Origin: Acanthococcus lagerstroemiae
Lineage: Eukaryota; Arthropoda; Insecta; Hemiptera; Eriococcidae
Assembly (NCBI GenBank): GCA_031841125.1
Contig: CM063112.1
Coordinates: 29,848,603 to 29,912,602 of the forward strand
Length of the DNA: 64,000 bases
Direction: 5' to 3'
Shown: positions 33,630 through 44,700 of the stretch, one piece after another
Layout: every line of letters starts with the position of its first letter
Position numbering within the stretch: the stretch's first letter is position 1
Notes under the pieces: model-generated
Database searches by the model: none
What the model saw: only the letters and a program-made list of their open reading frames with translations
What the model was told of the DNA's origin: nothing
Position numbers and translations under genes: made by a program

Positions 33630-34570
33630 CTTAGCCTTACATTAATAAAAAGTGATATCCTACATTTGCTGCATTCAAACTGAGAATTTGGAACTTTTTC
33701 AGAATATAATGAAAATTCTAACAATCTGTACATGTTGAAAAGTCGATTGCAATGAGCTGAAAAACATCGAAAATCTCTGCTCCGAGAGGGTATTTAAAAG
33801 ATACAATAGTAAAATAATAATCCTAATAAAACTTCTATAGTAAGTAATCATCTACTATGTTTCTATCGACATTTTATCGATAGCTCGGCGTTTTAGAACA
33901 CCAATTGCTGTCGTCATTTAACGATAATTAATCAAGAATATACGATTAATTAATTAGGACGTTAAAATGACTTGAACATGGTAAAAAAATGTCCCGCACC
34001 AATTATATCGAAATATACAGTGATGCGGGAAGCTGAAAAAGAAAATTAGTAGCACATACATAAAAATTGGAAATAATTACCTAAAATAGCGATGCATCCG
34101 GGATAGAAATTCTTCAAGTACATAAAATTATAGTATAAAGATGACACCACAACACCTGACAAAGATAATAACCTTGACAAAGACGAAAACACCAGCAAAG
34201 CCAACAACACCAACAAAGACAACACCGACAATGATGAAAACATCGATTAAGACGACATAATCGGCAAAGATAAAAACACTAACCAAGACAACACCGAGAG
34301 CAAGATGATACTGACAAAAATAACAAAAACAACCAAGACGACATCATTGATAAAGACAACACCAACCAAGAACACACAGAGACGAAAATGGCACTATACT
34401 AACATAGGTGAACTGCCGCCCCTGGTAATATACATAGTATAGTGTATCAAAATAAAAAGGAAGCTATGCATCAGCGGCGCATCATCGGCTTCAAAGTCAG
34501 TACTCCCTAAGATAGGTGAAAAACTCCCACCTGCAACCCACCGCAGAAAAATAAATAGTAGTAATGTAAA
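33630..34570. repeat. Spacer, dyad unit, short minisatellite and satellite piece (left, middle)
   Basis: 33,640-33,756 (GTGATATCCTACATTT…AGTCGATTGCAAT) recurs at 35,935-36,040. 33,760-34,080 is a third dyad spacer (33,863-33,883). 34,140-34,390 repeats the 18-bp minisatellite and 34,390-34,570 a satellite piece. The succession of spacer, minisatellite and satellite repeats the order of 30,600-33,580, so the arm has a higher-order organisation. Mirrored at 46,460-47,400. Confidence 0.75.
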
Positions 34571-34679
34571 CTATGTTACACTGACACTCCTAAGGCTTAG
34601 CTGAAGAAACTGTTGCTATATTGGCTTAAATTCTAACACCATCATCCCAAACAGTTAATAAAATCATTTTAAAACCCTT

Positions 34680-35300
34680 CCACAGTACTTCTACCAGCAG
34701 AAGAAGGAATACAGGGATTTGATCACAAGATGGATTCAAAGGAATAGACTGGATTGCGACTGGAATCATCCTATAAAGAGACTTTCTGCCAGTAGCTTGT
34801 TGGAATCATTCCATAACAGAACTTTCGACCAACAATGGTTGCTACTGGAATCGTCCCAGGACTTTCTACCAGCACAAGAAAGATTGTCAGGAACACATCA
34901 CGACCGGAATCATCCCATGAAACTTTTTGCCAGTAGCTTGCTGGAATCATCCCATTACAGGACTTTCAACCAACAGTGGTTGCTACTGGAATCGTTTTGA
35001 GACTTTCCACCGGCATAAAGTGGATTTTAAGGAGACAACCGGAATCGTCCCGTGAAACTTTCTGCCAGTAGCTTGCTGGAATCATCCCATTACAGGACTT
35101 TCAACCAACAGTGGTCGCTACTGGAATCGTTTCGAGACTTTCCACCGGTATAAAGAGGATTTTAAGGAGCACAGATCAGATCATAACTGGAATCATTGAG
35201 ATTTTCTACCAGTAGCTTATTGGAATCATCCCATTATAGAACTTTCAACCAGTAGTAATCCCTACTGGTACCTACTAAAATTATCCTGCTACAGACCTCG
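34680..35300. repeat. GGAATCATCC tandem array (left, middle)
   Basis: Units alternate CTACTGGAATCGTCCCAGGA, CTTTCTACCAG, GGAATCATCCCATTACAGGA, CTTTCAACCAACAGTGGTTG and CCAGTAGCTTGCT, giving ~45-bp basic and ~133-bp higher-order units. The left arm has one ~133-bp unit more than the mirror at 45,880-46,360. Confidence 0.85.
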
Positions 35301-35309
35301 TTAAGAACA

Positions 35310-35940
35310 TTTATATAGTGTTTCAAAATAAAAAGGGACTTATGTATCAGCGGGGCATCATCGGCTTCAAAGTCAGTACCCCCTAAGATAGTTGAAAAAC
35401 TCCCACCTACAACCCCCCCCCCCGCCGCAGAAAAAAAGTATTATAGTATACCTTCCATTAAAGTAAATTATGAATCAGTGGGGCATTATCGGCTTGCAGT
35501 CGGCACCCTCTAGCATAGGTGAAAACTCAACTACAAACCCCAGCTAAAAAATATTTGTAAATGTGAATAAACGATAAAATAAATTATGTATTGGTAGGGG
35601 ATCATCAGCCCAAAATGGGTACAACTCACACCTAGTCCCCAGTTGATAGGTAAATATTATAATACATCTAAACTAAAAGTAATTTATATATCAGTAAATA
35701 TTATAATACATCTAGACTAAAAGTAATTTATGTATCAGTGGGGCATCATCGGCCCAAAGTCAAAACCCACTCAGGTAGGTGGAAACTCACACCTATAATC
35801 CCAAGTTGAAAAAGAAATATTATAGTACAGCCAAACTAAAAGAAAGTTATGTATCAGTGGGGCACCATTGGCCCAAAGTGAATACCCACTAACATAGGTA
35901 GAAACTCACACCTGTAATCCCTTTCAAACATTAATAAAAA
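35310..35940. repeat. ~115-bp satellite array (left, middle)
   Basis: Same satellite family as 31,745-33,580, about five units, with a C10 run near 35,406. Mirrored at 45,230-45,850 with a G run near 45,745. Confidence 0.85.
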
Positions 35941-36040
35941 GTGATATCCTACATTTACTGCATTCAAACTGAGATTTTGGATTTTCTTTAGAATATAATG
36001 AAAATTCTAACAATCTGTACATATTGAGAAGTCGATTGCA

Positions 36041-37016
36041 ATCGTCCAACGTGAACTAATTCTCCTGCAGACAAGCGGCCGCTGACTGACACTGACTAAA
36101 TTAAGTAGACCTATGAACAAAGACTGGGGGAATGCGATGGCAGTTTGCATTAACAGTTTGCAGGATGTCAAGCTCAGCTGAACCAAACCCACATCGCTCT
36201 AGACTGTAGCCGGCATCCATCAAAACCGCTAAGTAGTCATTTCCAGTTTAAGAGCCAGTTAGAACACAGCGGTAGGAGCGGCCGGAGCTACCCGAGACTG
36301 TCCCAGAACTGCAAGACTCATGCCGCAAGGACCAACATTGGCCAGCGTTCATGGACTTGGTCCACAATCCAGAAGCAAGAACACACAGCTACGTTACGTG
36401 CATGAGCTACCTCCCATTAAGTTGCTGTCAGTATGTTAAGTAAGTTAGGGCCGCAACATTGGGTTACAGCCAGACCATGTTATGTTGACCTACAGTACTG
36501 ATGTGTCTGCTAACAGGACGTGAGACGAACCAGAACTGGCGTTCACGTTACCTTAGCCACTGTGCCAGGACGACTGACCCCCCCAGGCCTGGAATACACC
36601 TTAACTCGCCTAGTCAGATATATGTGCGCGGGTACGTACAGCTAGGTTAGGGCTGTCAGTGACCGCTGTAAATTTATTGAAACTAGAGCTACAATTTCAA
36701 TTCTGTCAGACTCTAAATAAGAATGTTGTTGTTGAAAATGTTCTAGCGACTCAAACCTATATAAGCCTATAGAAATATCTCGTTACATTGTAAGTTGTAA
36801 GATCTATCAGATGATTTAGATAGGATCTTGTTAGTTATGTAAATGTAAGATTGTCTTATAAGAGTTGATTTGCTGAGCAGTATCAGTGTTGCTCATGTTA
36901 ACCCCATAAATGTTTTCTGTTATGTTGTAACGAGATACACAGATCAAGAGTCTACCATAAACAAAATACAATACAATAGACAATAGCAACCGACTTCATA
37001 AGTAATAGTATTCACA
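36041..37016. other. ~1-kb unique segment, LTR-like features (left); mirror 44,150-45,125
   Basis: This segment interrupts the satellite and is not internally repetitive. It follows a copy of the GTGATATCC…GATTGCAA sequence, at the point where the copy at 33,640 continues differently. It contains CCTATATAAGCC near 36,760 and GTTATGTTGTAACGAGATAC near 36,920, with a tract rich in AAAATACAATACAATAGACA. Such features would fit a promoter-bearing LTR, but no TG…CA ends with a target duplication or primer-binding site could be fixed. The arms are nearly identical here. Confidence 0.35.
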
Positions 37017-37885
37017 TTATTTAATCAATCTATAAGTAAATTAAGTATCATTGAGGCATCATTGGCCTGCGGTCCGTACACACTATCCCAAAAATATAAT
37101 TATCGCATACTCATAGTCCCAATTGGAAATATAAAAATTATAATATATCTAGCTGAATGTAAATAATGTATGGGCGGGGCATCATCAGCTCACAGTTGGT
37201 AGCCACTAAGATATTTGAAAAATCATAACAAGCCATAGTTAAAAGGCATCATTGGCCCAATGTCGCTACTCCTTAACATAGCTGAAAATTTCCACATACA
37301 ATTCAAGGCTGTAAAATAAAATCATGTAGGTCCAAAAATCGGTACGCACCATCCTAAGAATATAATTATCGCAGATAGAAACTCACAACTGTAGTCCCAA
37401 GCTTAAAAATTATAGTATAATATCTAAACTAAAATTAAATTACGTATTAGTGGGGCATTATCGGCCCAATGTTGGTACCTCCTAAACATGGCTGAAAATT
37501 CCCACCTACATTCTATGCTATTAAAAATTAATGGAAGTCTAACTAGAAGTTAATGATGTACTGCTGGGACATTACTGGTCCCTCACACCCACAGTCCCAA
37601 GTGTAAAAAATAAAAATTATAGTACTTATTTGTATATCTAAACTACAGGTAAATTAGATATTAGTGGGGCATCATCGGCCCAAAGTTGATACTCACTAAC
37701 ATGGTTGGAAATTCCCACCTACATTCCAACGCTATAAAATAAAAATTATGGGTCAAACTATTAGCAAGGCCTAAAGTTTGTACACACACTCCTAATAACA
37801 CGTGGACCCACTAACATAGGTGGAAAATCACACCTGTGAGCATCATCCCAAGCTAAAAAATGAAAATTATTTTAAACCAATCTCA
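37017..37885. repeat. ~115-bp satellite array, diverged (left, inner)
   Basis: Satellite units with GGGGCATCATCGGCCCAAAG, CCACTAACATAGGTGGAAA and CCCAAGCT recur, more diverged than in the outer array. Mirrored at 43,290-44,140. Confidence 0.8.
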
Positions 37886-37940
37886 GAGTAAGTTAGGCAG
37901 CGACGCTCTGTTCCCGAGATATACTTGAAAATGTGGCAGT

Positions 37941-38366
37941 ATGGGGAAAAAGTCAGGATCAACAACACTGACAAATACAACAACACTGACGAATATGACA
38001 ACAGTAACAAAGATAACAGTGACAAAAACAACAACATTGATAAGGGCAATAACTACTTTGACAAAAAGGACAACACCGAAAATGACAACGTTGACAAAGA
38101 CAACAGAAATAAAAACCTCACCAATCAAGAAAACAACACCAACCAAGAAAACAACACTGACTAAGATGGCAACATCAAACAAGAAAAGAACACCGACCAA
38201 GATGACAATACCAACTAAGATGACAACACCAACTAAGAAGATAACACAGACCATAATGGCAACACCAACCAAGAAAACAACACCGACTAAGAAGACAACA
38301 CCAACTAAGATGACAACGCCAACCAAGAAGAAGACAACAATATGGACCAAGACAACACTACACTAA
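37941..38366 (+). repeat. 18-bp minisatellite with 141-codon Thr/Lys frame (left, inner)
   Basis: A regular 18-bp unit gives the six-residue repeat T-P-T-K-(K/M)-T. The plus frame is 141 codons and an overlapping minus frame is 155 codons of Val/Leu/Phe repeats. Both frames are also open in the mirrored copy (42,800-43,283) with only a few substitutions. There is no start context, no gene neighbours, and the period of 18 makes stop-free frames easy to obtain. I therefore annotate a minisatellite, not a gene. Confidence 0.8.
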
Positions 38367-38379
38367 CGTTGGTGAAAAC

Positions 38380-39430
38380 TCAATTCCAATTGAAAAATAG
38401 ACATTATAGTACATCAAAAGTATAAGTAAAATAGTATAACTAAACAAAAATATAGTACATATACATATCTAAACTAAAAGTAAATGAAGTATTATTGGGG
38501 CACCACTGCCGGAATGTTGGTACCCACTAACACGGATCACCACATACATTCCCAAGCAGTAAAATAAAAATCATGTTTAACTAAATAAGTTGTATATTGT
38601 AGGGGCATCATTGGCCCAAAGTTAATACCCACTAATATAGGTGAAAATGTACCTCCATCCCAAGCTAAAATGTAATAATTACCTTAAGGAATGTAAATGT
38701 AAACCAAGTTTTGGTAGAGTTCTATCAGCCCAATATGTGGCATCCAACTTAAGCCGAAAAGTAAATTATAGTTATATAAACTATGTTCCACTGATACTCC
38801 TGAGGCTCGACTGAAGAAACTGTTGCCTTATTGGCTTAAATTCTAATACCATCATCCCAAACAGTTAAAAAAATCATTTTAAAACCCTTCCACAGTACTT
38901 CTACCAGCAGAAGAAGGAATATAGGGATTTGATCACAAGATGGATTCAAAGGAATATACTGGATTGCGACTGGAATCATCCTATAAAGAGACTTTCTGCC
39001 AGTAGCTTGTTGGAATCATTCCATAATGGAACTTTCAACCAACAATGGTTGCTACTGGAATCGTCCCAGGACTTTCTACCAGCGCGAGAAAGATTTTAAA
39101 GAACACAGATCACAACCGGAATCGTCCCATATGAAACTTTCTGCCAGTAGCTTGCTGGAATCATCCCATTACAGGACTTTCAACCAACAGTGGTTGCTAC
39201 TGGAATCATTTCGAGACTTTCCACCGGTATAAAGAGGATTTTAAGGAGCACAGATCAGATCATAACTGGAATCATTGAGATTTTCTACCAGTAGCTTGTT
39301 GGAATCATCCCATTATAGAACTTTCAACCAGTAGTAATCCCTACTGGCACCAACTAAAATTATCCTGCTACAGACCTTGTTAAGAACATTTGTTGCTACT
39401 GGAATCATGTCAGGACCCAAGATTCTTAAG
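38380..39430. repeat. Satellite piece and GGAATCATCC array (left, inner)
   Basis: 38,400-38,760 holds diverged satellite units. 38,880-39,420 repeats the GGAATCATCC array of 34,680-35,300, and even its upstream flank (GTTGCC/TATATTGGCTTAAATTCTAA-like) is shared. Mirrored at 41,740-42,790. Confidence 0.8.
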
Positions 39431-40581
39431 ATGACAAAGAGGCATAGAATTGTGACCGGTAACATCCTATAATAGTTTGATTTACAAACTACCCCTCCCC
39501 CACCCCCAAATAACTCAGACCTGACAATTTAAATCTATTAAATACCATTAAAATGTTTTAAAAATGAACCAAGAAGGCACAGTCGAGTGACCCAGGAACA
39601 TTACTAGGATGATGCAGATAAGAGTACAATCAGTAAACGCACACAGCGGACATACAATCAACCAAATATAACAGTCAGATTACAGGCAAGCAATCATTTA
39701 AATTGAAAAACTTACTCAGACATGAAACATCAGCGTGGACTCCATTTCATCACAACTCAGCAAATTTGAACATCTAGGCATATCCAATCCAAAAGGCACA
39801 TCACTTGAACGCGAACATTTGCAACATCTTACTTGAACACGAACATTTACACATATATCGGTTCCGAAGTGCACGCGACATACAGACATTTAAACATAAC
39901 TTGCACGCAGCACCTCTCAAGAATTTCTGAATCCTATCTGGCGGCGATGAAATTTGGCATCTTTCGAGTAACCGAGCCCCCAAAATTCACCTCGTTTCTC
40001 ATTGGCTTTGATTATGGAGCAACCAGAATAGTGGGGATAACAACCTTCCAACCAGAGACACGTACATACGTCATAAAAATCAGAGAAAAAACCACCCGAC
40101 TGGACAAGTATAATTTATTGTAAATAAAATTCCCCAAATCCGTGAAGCGGTAGGTACATAATGACGGCGAGGACAATGGGTCTAACTTTCTCTTGAGTAA
40201 CAAAAAACCAAATTGCTTATTAAATAACGTAACATATTGACAGCCGAAAAGGAATAAATTAGGGAGACAATGGCATTTCGACGAAGCCGAGCACAAATCA
40301 ACAAAATGTTCGAGTCTCAAAAGGTCATACCGGGGAATTTTGAAACTACTTGCTCCGGGTGTAAGTATCACGAAATACGGAAATAATTTTGGAGTACAAG
40401 TATGTTCAAAAAATATCACGAGTGAGACTAACAGCGCAAAACTGTGTGAGTCGTAATGCGGCTACTAACGCCGTCATGAATCTTTAGCAAAATTTCATCA
40501 ACATTTACTTTCAACGACCAAAAGAATTTGTCTCAATGTTGATATGATTGGGCAAGCAATTTGATCTTGGTCAAAACAAGA
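39430..40581. other. Unique inner sequence of the left arm
   Basis: There are no tandem repeats here. The longest frame is 135 codons on the minus strand (40,012-40,419), matched by 40,745-41,152 plus on the right with three residue changes and no stops. An overlapping 96-codon frame lies at 39,833-40,123 plus (mirror 41,041-41,331 minus). Neither resembles a family I know. Coding status is unproven. Confidence 0.5.
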
Positions 40582-40582
40582 A

Positions 40583-41735
40583 TCTTGTTTTGACCAAGAT
40601 CAAATTGCTTGCCCAATCATATCAAAATTGAGACAAATTCTTTTGGTCGTTGAAAGTAAATGTTGATGAAATTTTGCTAAAGATTCATGACGGCGTTAGT
40701 AGCCGCATTACGACTCACACAGTTTTGCGCTATTAGTCTCACTCGTGATATTTTTTGAACATACTTGTACTCCAAAATTATTTCCGTATTTCGTGATACT
40801 TACACCCGGAGCAAGTAGTTTCAAAATTCCCCGGTATGACCTTTTGAGACTCGAACATTTTGTTGATTTGTGCTCGGCTTCGCCGAAATGCCATTGTTCC
40901 CCTAATTTATTCCTTTTCAGCTGTCAATATGTTACGTTATTTAATAAGCAATTTGGTTTTTTGTTACTCAAGAGAAAGTTAGACCCATTGTCTTCGCCGT
41001 CATTATGTACCTACCGCTTCACGGATTTGGGGAATTTTATTTACAATAAATTATACTTGTCCAGTCGGGTGGTTTTTTCTCTGATTTTTATGACGTATGT
41101 ACGTGTCTCTGGTTGGAAGGTTGTTATCCCCACTATTCTGGTTGCTCCATAATCAAAGCCAATGAGAAACGAGGTGAATTTTGGGGGCTCGGTTACTCGA
41201 AAGATGCCAAATTTCATCGCCGCCAGATAGGATTCAGAAATTCTTGAGAGGTGCTGCGTGCAAGTCATGTTTAAATGTCTGTATGTCGCGTGCACTTCGG
41301 ATCCGATATATGTGTAAATGTTCGTGTTCAAGTAAGATGTTGCAAATGTTCGCGTTCAAGTGATGTGCCTTTTGGATTGGATATGCCTATATGTTCAAAT
41401 TTGCTGAGTTGTGATGAAATGGAGTCCACGCTGATGTTTCATGTCTGAGTAAGTTTTTCAATTTAAATGATTGCTTGCCTGTAATCTGACTGTTATATTT
41501 GGTTGATTGTATGTCCGCTGTGTGCGTTTACTGATTGTACTCTTATCTGCATCATCCTAGTAATGTTCCTGGGGGTCACTCGACTGTGCCTTCTTGGTTC
41601 ATTTTCAAAACATTTTAATGGTATTTAATAGATTTAAATTGTCAGGTCTGAGTTATTTGGGGGTGGGGGAGGGGTAGTTTGTAAATCAAACTATTATAGG
41701 ATGTTACCGGTCACAATTCTATGCCTCTTTGTCAT
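40583..41735. other. Unique inner sequence of the right arm
   Basis: Mirror of 39,430-40,581, with scattered single-base differences such as TGTTGAT versus TTTTGAT near the centre and CTTCGCCGTC versus CCTCGCCGTC near 40,995. The same 135- and 96-codon frames are open. Confidence 0.6.
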
Positions 41736-41739
41736 CTTA

Positions 41740-44700
41740 AGAATCTTGGGTCCTGAGATGATTCCAGTAGCAACAAATGTTCTTAACAAGGTCTGTAGCA
41801 GGATAATTTTAGTTGGTGCCAGTAGGGATTACTACTGGTTGAAAGTTCTATAATGGGATGATTCCAACAAGCTACTGGTAGAAAATCTCAATGATTCCAG
41901 TTATGATCTGATCTGTGCTCCTTAAAATCCTCTTTATGCCGGTGGAAAGTCTCGAAACGATTCCAGTAGCAACCACTGTTGGTTGAAAGTCCTGTAATGG
42001 GATGATTCCAGCAAGCTACTGGCAGAAAGTTTCATATGGGACGATTCCGGTTGTGATCTGTGTTCTTTAAAATCTTTCTCGCGCTGGTAGAAAGTCCTGG
42101 GACGATTCCAGTAGCAACCATTGTTGGTTGAAAGTTCCATTATGGAATGATTCCAACAAGCTACTGGCAGAAAGTCTCTTTATAGGATGATTCTAGTCGC
42201 AATCCAGTCTATTCCTTTGAATCCATCTTGTGATCAAATCCCTATATTCCTTCTTCTGCTGGTAGAAGTACTGTGGAAGGGTTTTAAAATGATTTTTTTA
42301 ACTGTTTGGGATGATGGTATTAGAATTTAAGCCAATAAGGCAACAGTTTCTTCAGCCGAGCCTCAGGAGTATCAGTGGAACATAGTTTATATAACTATAA
42401 TTTACTTTTCGGCTTAAGTTGGATGCCACATATTGGGCTGATAGAACTCTACCAAAACTTGGTTTACATTTAGATTCCTTAAGGTAATTATTACATTTTA
42501 GCTTGGGATGGAGGTACATTTTCACCTATATTAGTGGGTATTAACTTTGGGCCAATGATGCCCCTACAATATACAACTTATTTAGTTAAACATGATTTTT
42601 ATTTTACTGCTTGGGAATGTATGTGGTGATCCGTGTTAGTGGGTACCAACATTCCGGCAGTGGTGCCCCAATAATACTTCATTTACTTTTAGTTTAGATA
42701 TGTATATGTACTATATTTTTGTTTAGTTATACTATTTTACTTATACTTTTGATGTACTATAATGTCTATTTTTCAATTGGAATTGAGTTTTCACCAACGT
42801 TAGTGCAGTGTTGTCTTGGTCCATATTGTTGTCTTCTTCTTGGTTGGCGTTGTCATCTTAGTTGGTGTTGTCTTCTTAGTCGGTGTTGTTTTCTTGGTTG
42901 GTGTTGCCATTATGGTCTGTGTTATCTTCTTGGTTGGTGTTGTCATCTTAGTTGGTATTGTCATCTTGGTCGGTGTTCTTTTCTTGTTTGATGTTGCCAT
43001 CTTAGTCGGTGTTGTTTTCTTGGTTGGTGTTGTTTTCTTGATTGGTGAGGTTTTTATTGCTGTTGTCTTTGTCGACGTTGTCATTTTCGGTGTTGTCCTT
43101 TTTGTCAAAGTAGTTATTGCCCTTATCAATGTTGTTGTTTTTGTCACTGTTATCTTTGTTACTGTTGTCATATTCGTCAGTGTTGTTGTATTTGTCAGTG
43201 TTGTTGATCCTGACTTTTTCCCCATACTGCCACATTTTCAAGTATATCTCGGGAACAGAGCGTCGCTGCCTAACTTACTCTGAGATTGGTTTAAAATAAT
43301 TTTCATTTTTTAGCTTGGGATGATGCTCACAGGTGTGATTTTCCACCTATGTTAGTGGGTCCACGTGTTATTAGGAGTGTGTGTACAAACTTTAGGCCTT
43401 GCTAATAGTTTGACCCATAATTTTTATTTTATAGCGTTGGAATGTAGGTGGGAATTTCCAACCATGTTAGTGAGTATCAACTTTGGGCCGATGATGCCCC
43501 ACTAATATCTAATTTACCTGTAGTTTAGATATACAAATAAGTACTATAATTTTTATTTTTTACACTTGGGACTGTGGGTGTGAGGGACCAGTAATGTCCC
43601 AGCAGTACATCATTAACTTCTAGTTAGACTTCCATTAATTTTTAATAGCATAGAATGTAGGTGGGAATTTTCAGCCATGTTTAGGAGGTACCAACATTGG
43701 GCCGATAATGCCCCACTAATACGTAATTTAATTTTAGTTTAGATATTATACTATAATTTTTAAGCTTGGGACTACAGTTGTGAGTTTTTATCTGCGATAA
43801 TTATATTCTTGGGATGGTGCGTACCGATTTTTGGACCTACATGATTTTATTTTACAGCCTTGAATTGTATGTGGAAATTTTCAGCTATGTTAAGGAGTAG
43901 CGACATTGGGCCAATGATGCCTTTTAACTATGGCTTGTTATGATTTTTCAAATATCTTAGTGGCTACCAACTGTGAGCTGATGATGCCCCGCCCATACAT
44001 TATTTACATTCAGCTAGATATATTATAATTTTTATATTTCCAATTGGGACTATGAGTATGCGATAATTATATTTTTGGGATAGTGTGTACGGACCGCAGG
44101 CCAATGATGCCTCAATGATACTTAATTTACTTATAGATTGATTAAATAATGTGAATACTATTACTTATGAAGTCGGTTGCTATTGTCTATTGTATTGTAT
44201 TTTGTTTATGGTAGACTCTTGATCTGTGTATCTCGTTACAACATAACAGAAAACATTTATGGGGTTAACATGAGCAACACTGATACTGCTCAGCAAATCA
44301 ACTCTTATAAGACAATCTTACATTTACATAACTAACAAGATCCTATCTAAATCATCTGATAGATCTTACAACTTACAATGTAACGAGATATTTCTATAGG
44401 CTTATATAGGTTTGAGTCGCTAGAACATTTTCAACAACAACATTCTTATTTAGAGTCTGACAGAATTGAAATTGTAGCTCTAGTTTCAATAAATTTACAG
44501 CGGTCACTGACAGCCCTAACCTAGCTGTACGTACCCGCGCACATATATCTGACTAGGCGAGTTAAGGTGTATTCCAGGCCTGGGGGGGTCAGTCGTCCTG
44601 GCACAGTGGCTAAGGTAACGTGAACGCCAGTTCTGGTTCGTCTCACGTCCTGTTAGCAGACACATCAGTACTGTAGGTCAACATAACATGGTCTGGCTGT

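Noticed and set aside
42816..43283. 155-codon hydrophobic Val/Leu repeat frame that could be read as a membrane protein
   Set aside because: Antisense reading of the same minisatellite, also open in the mirror copy. No signal sequence, start context or non-repetitive domain.
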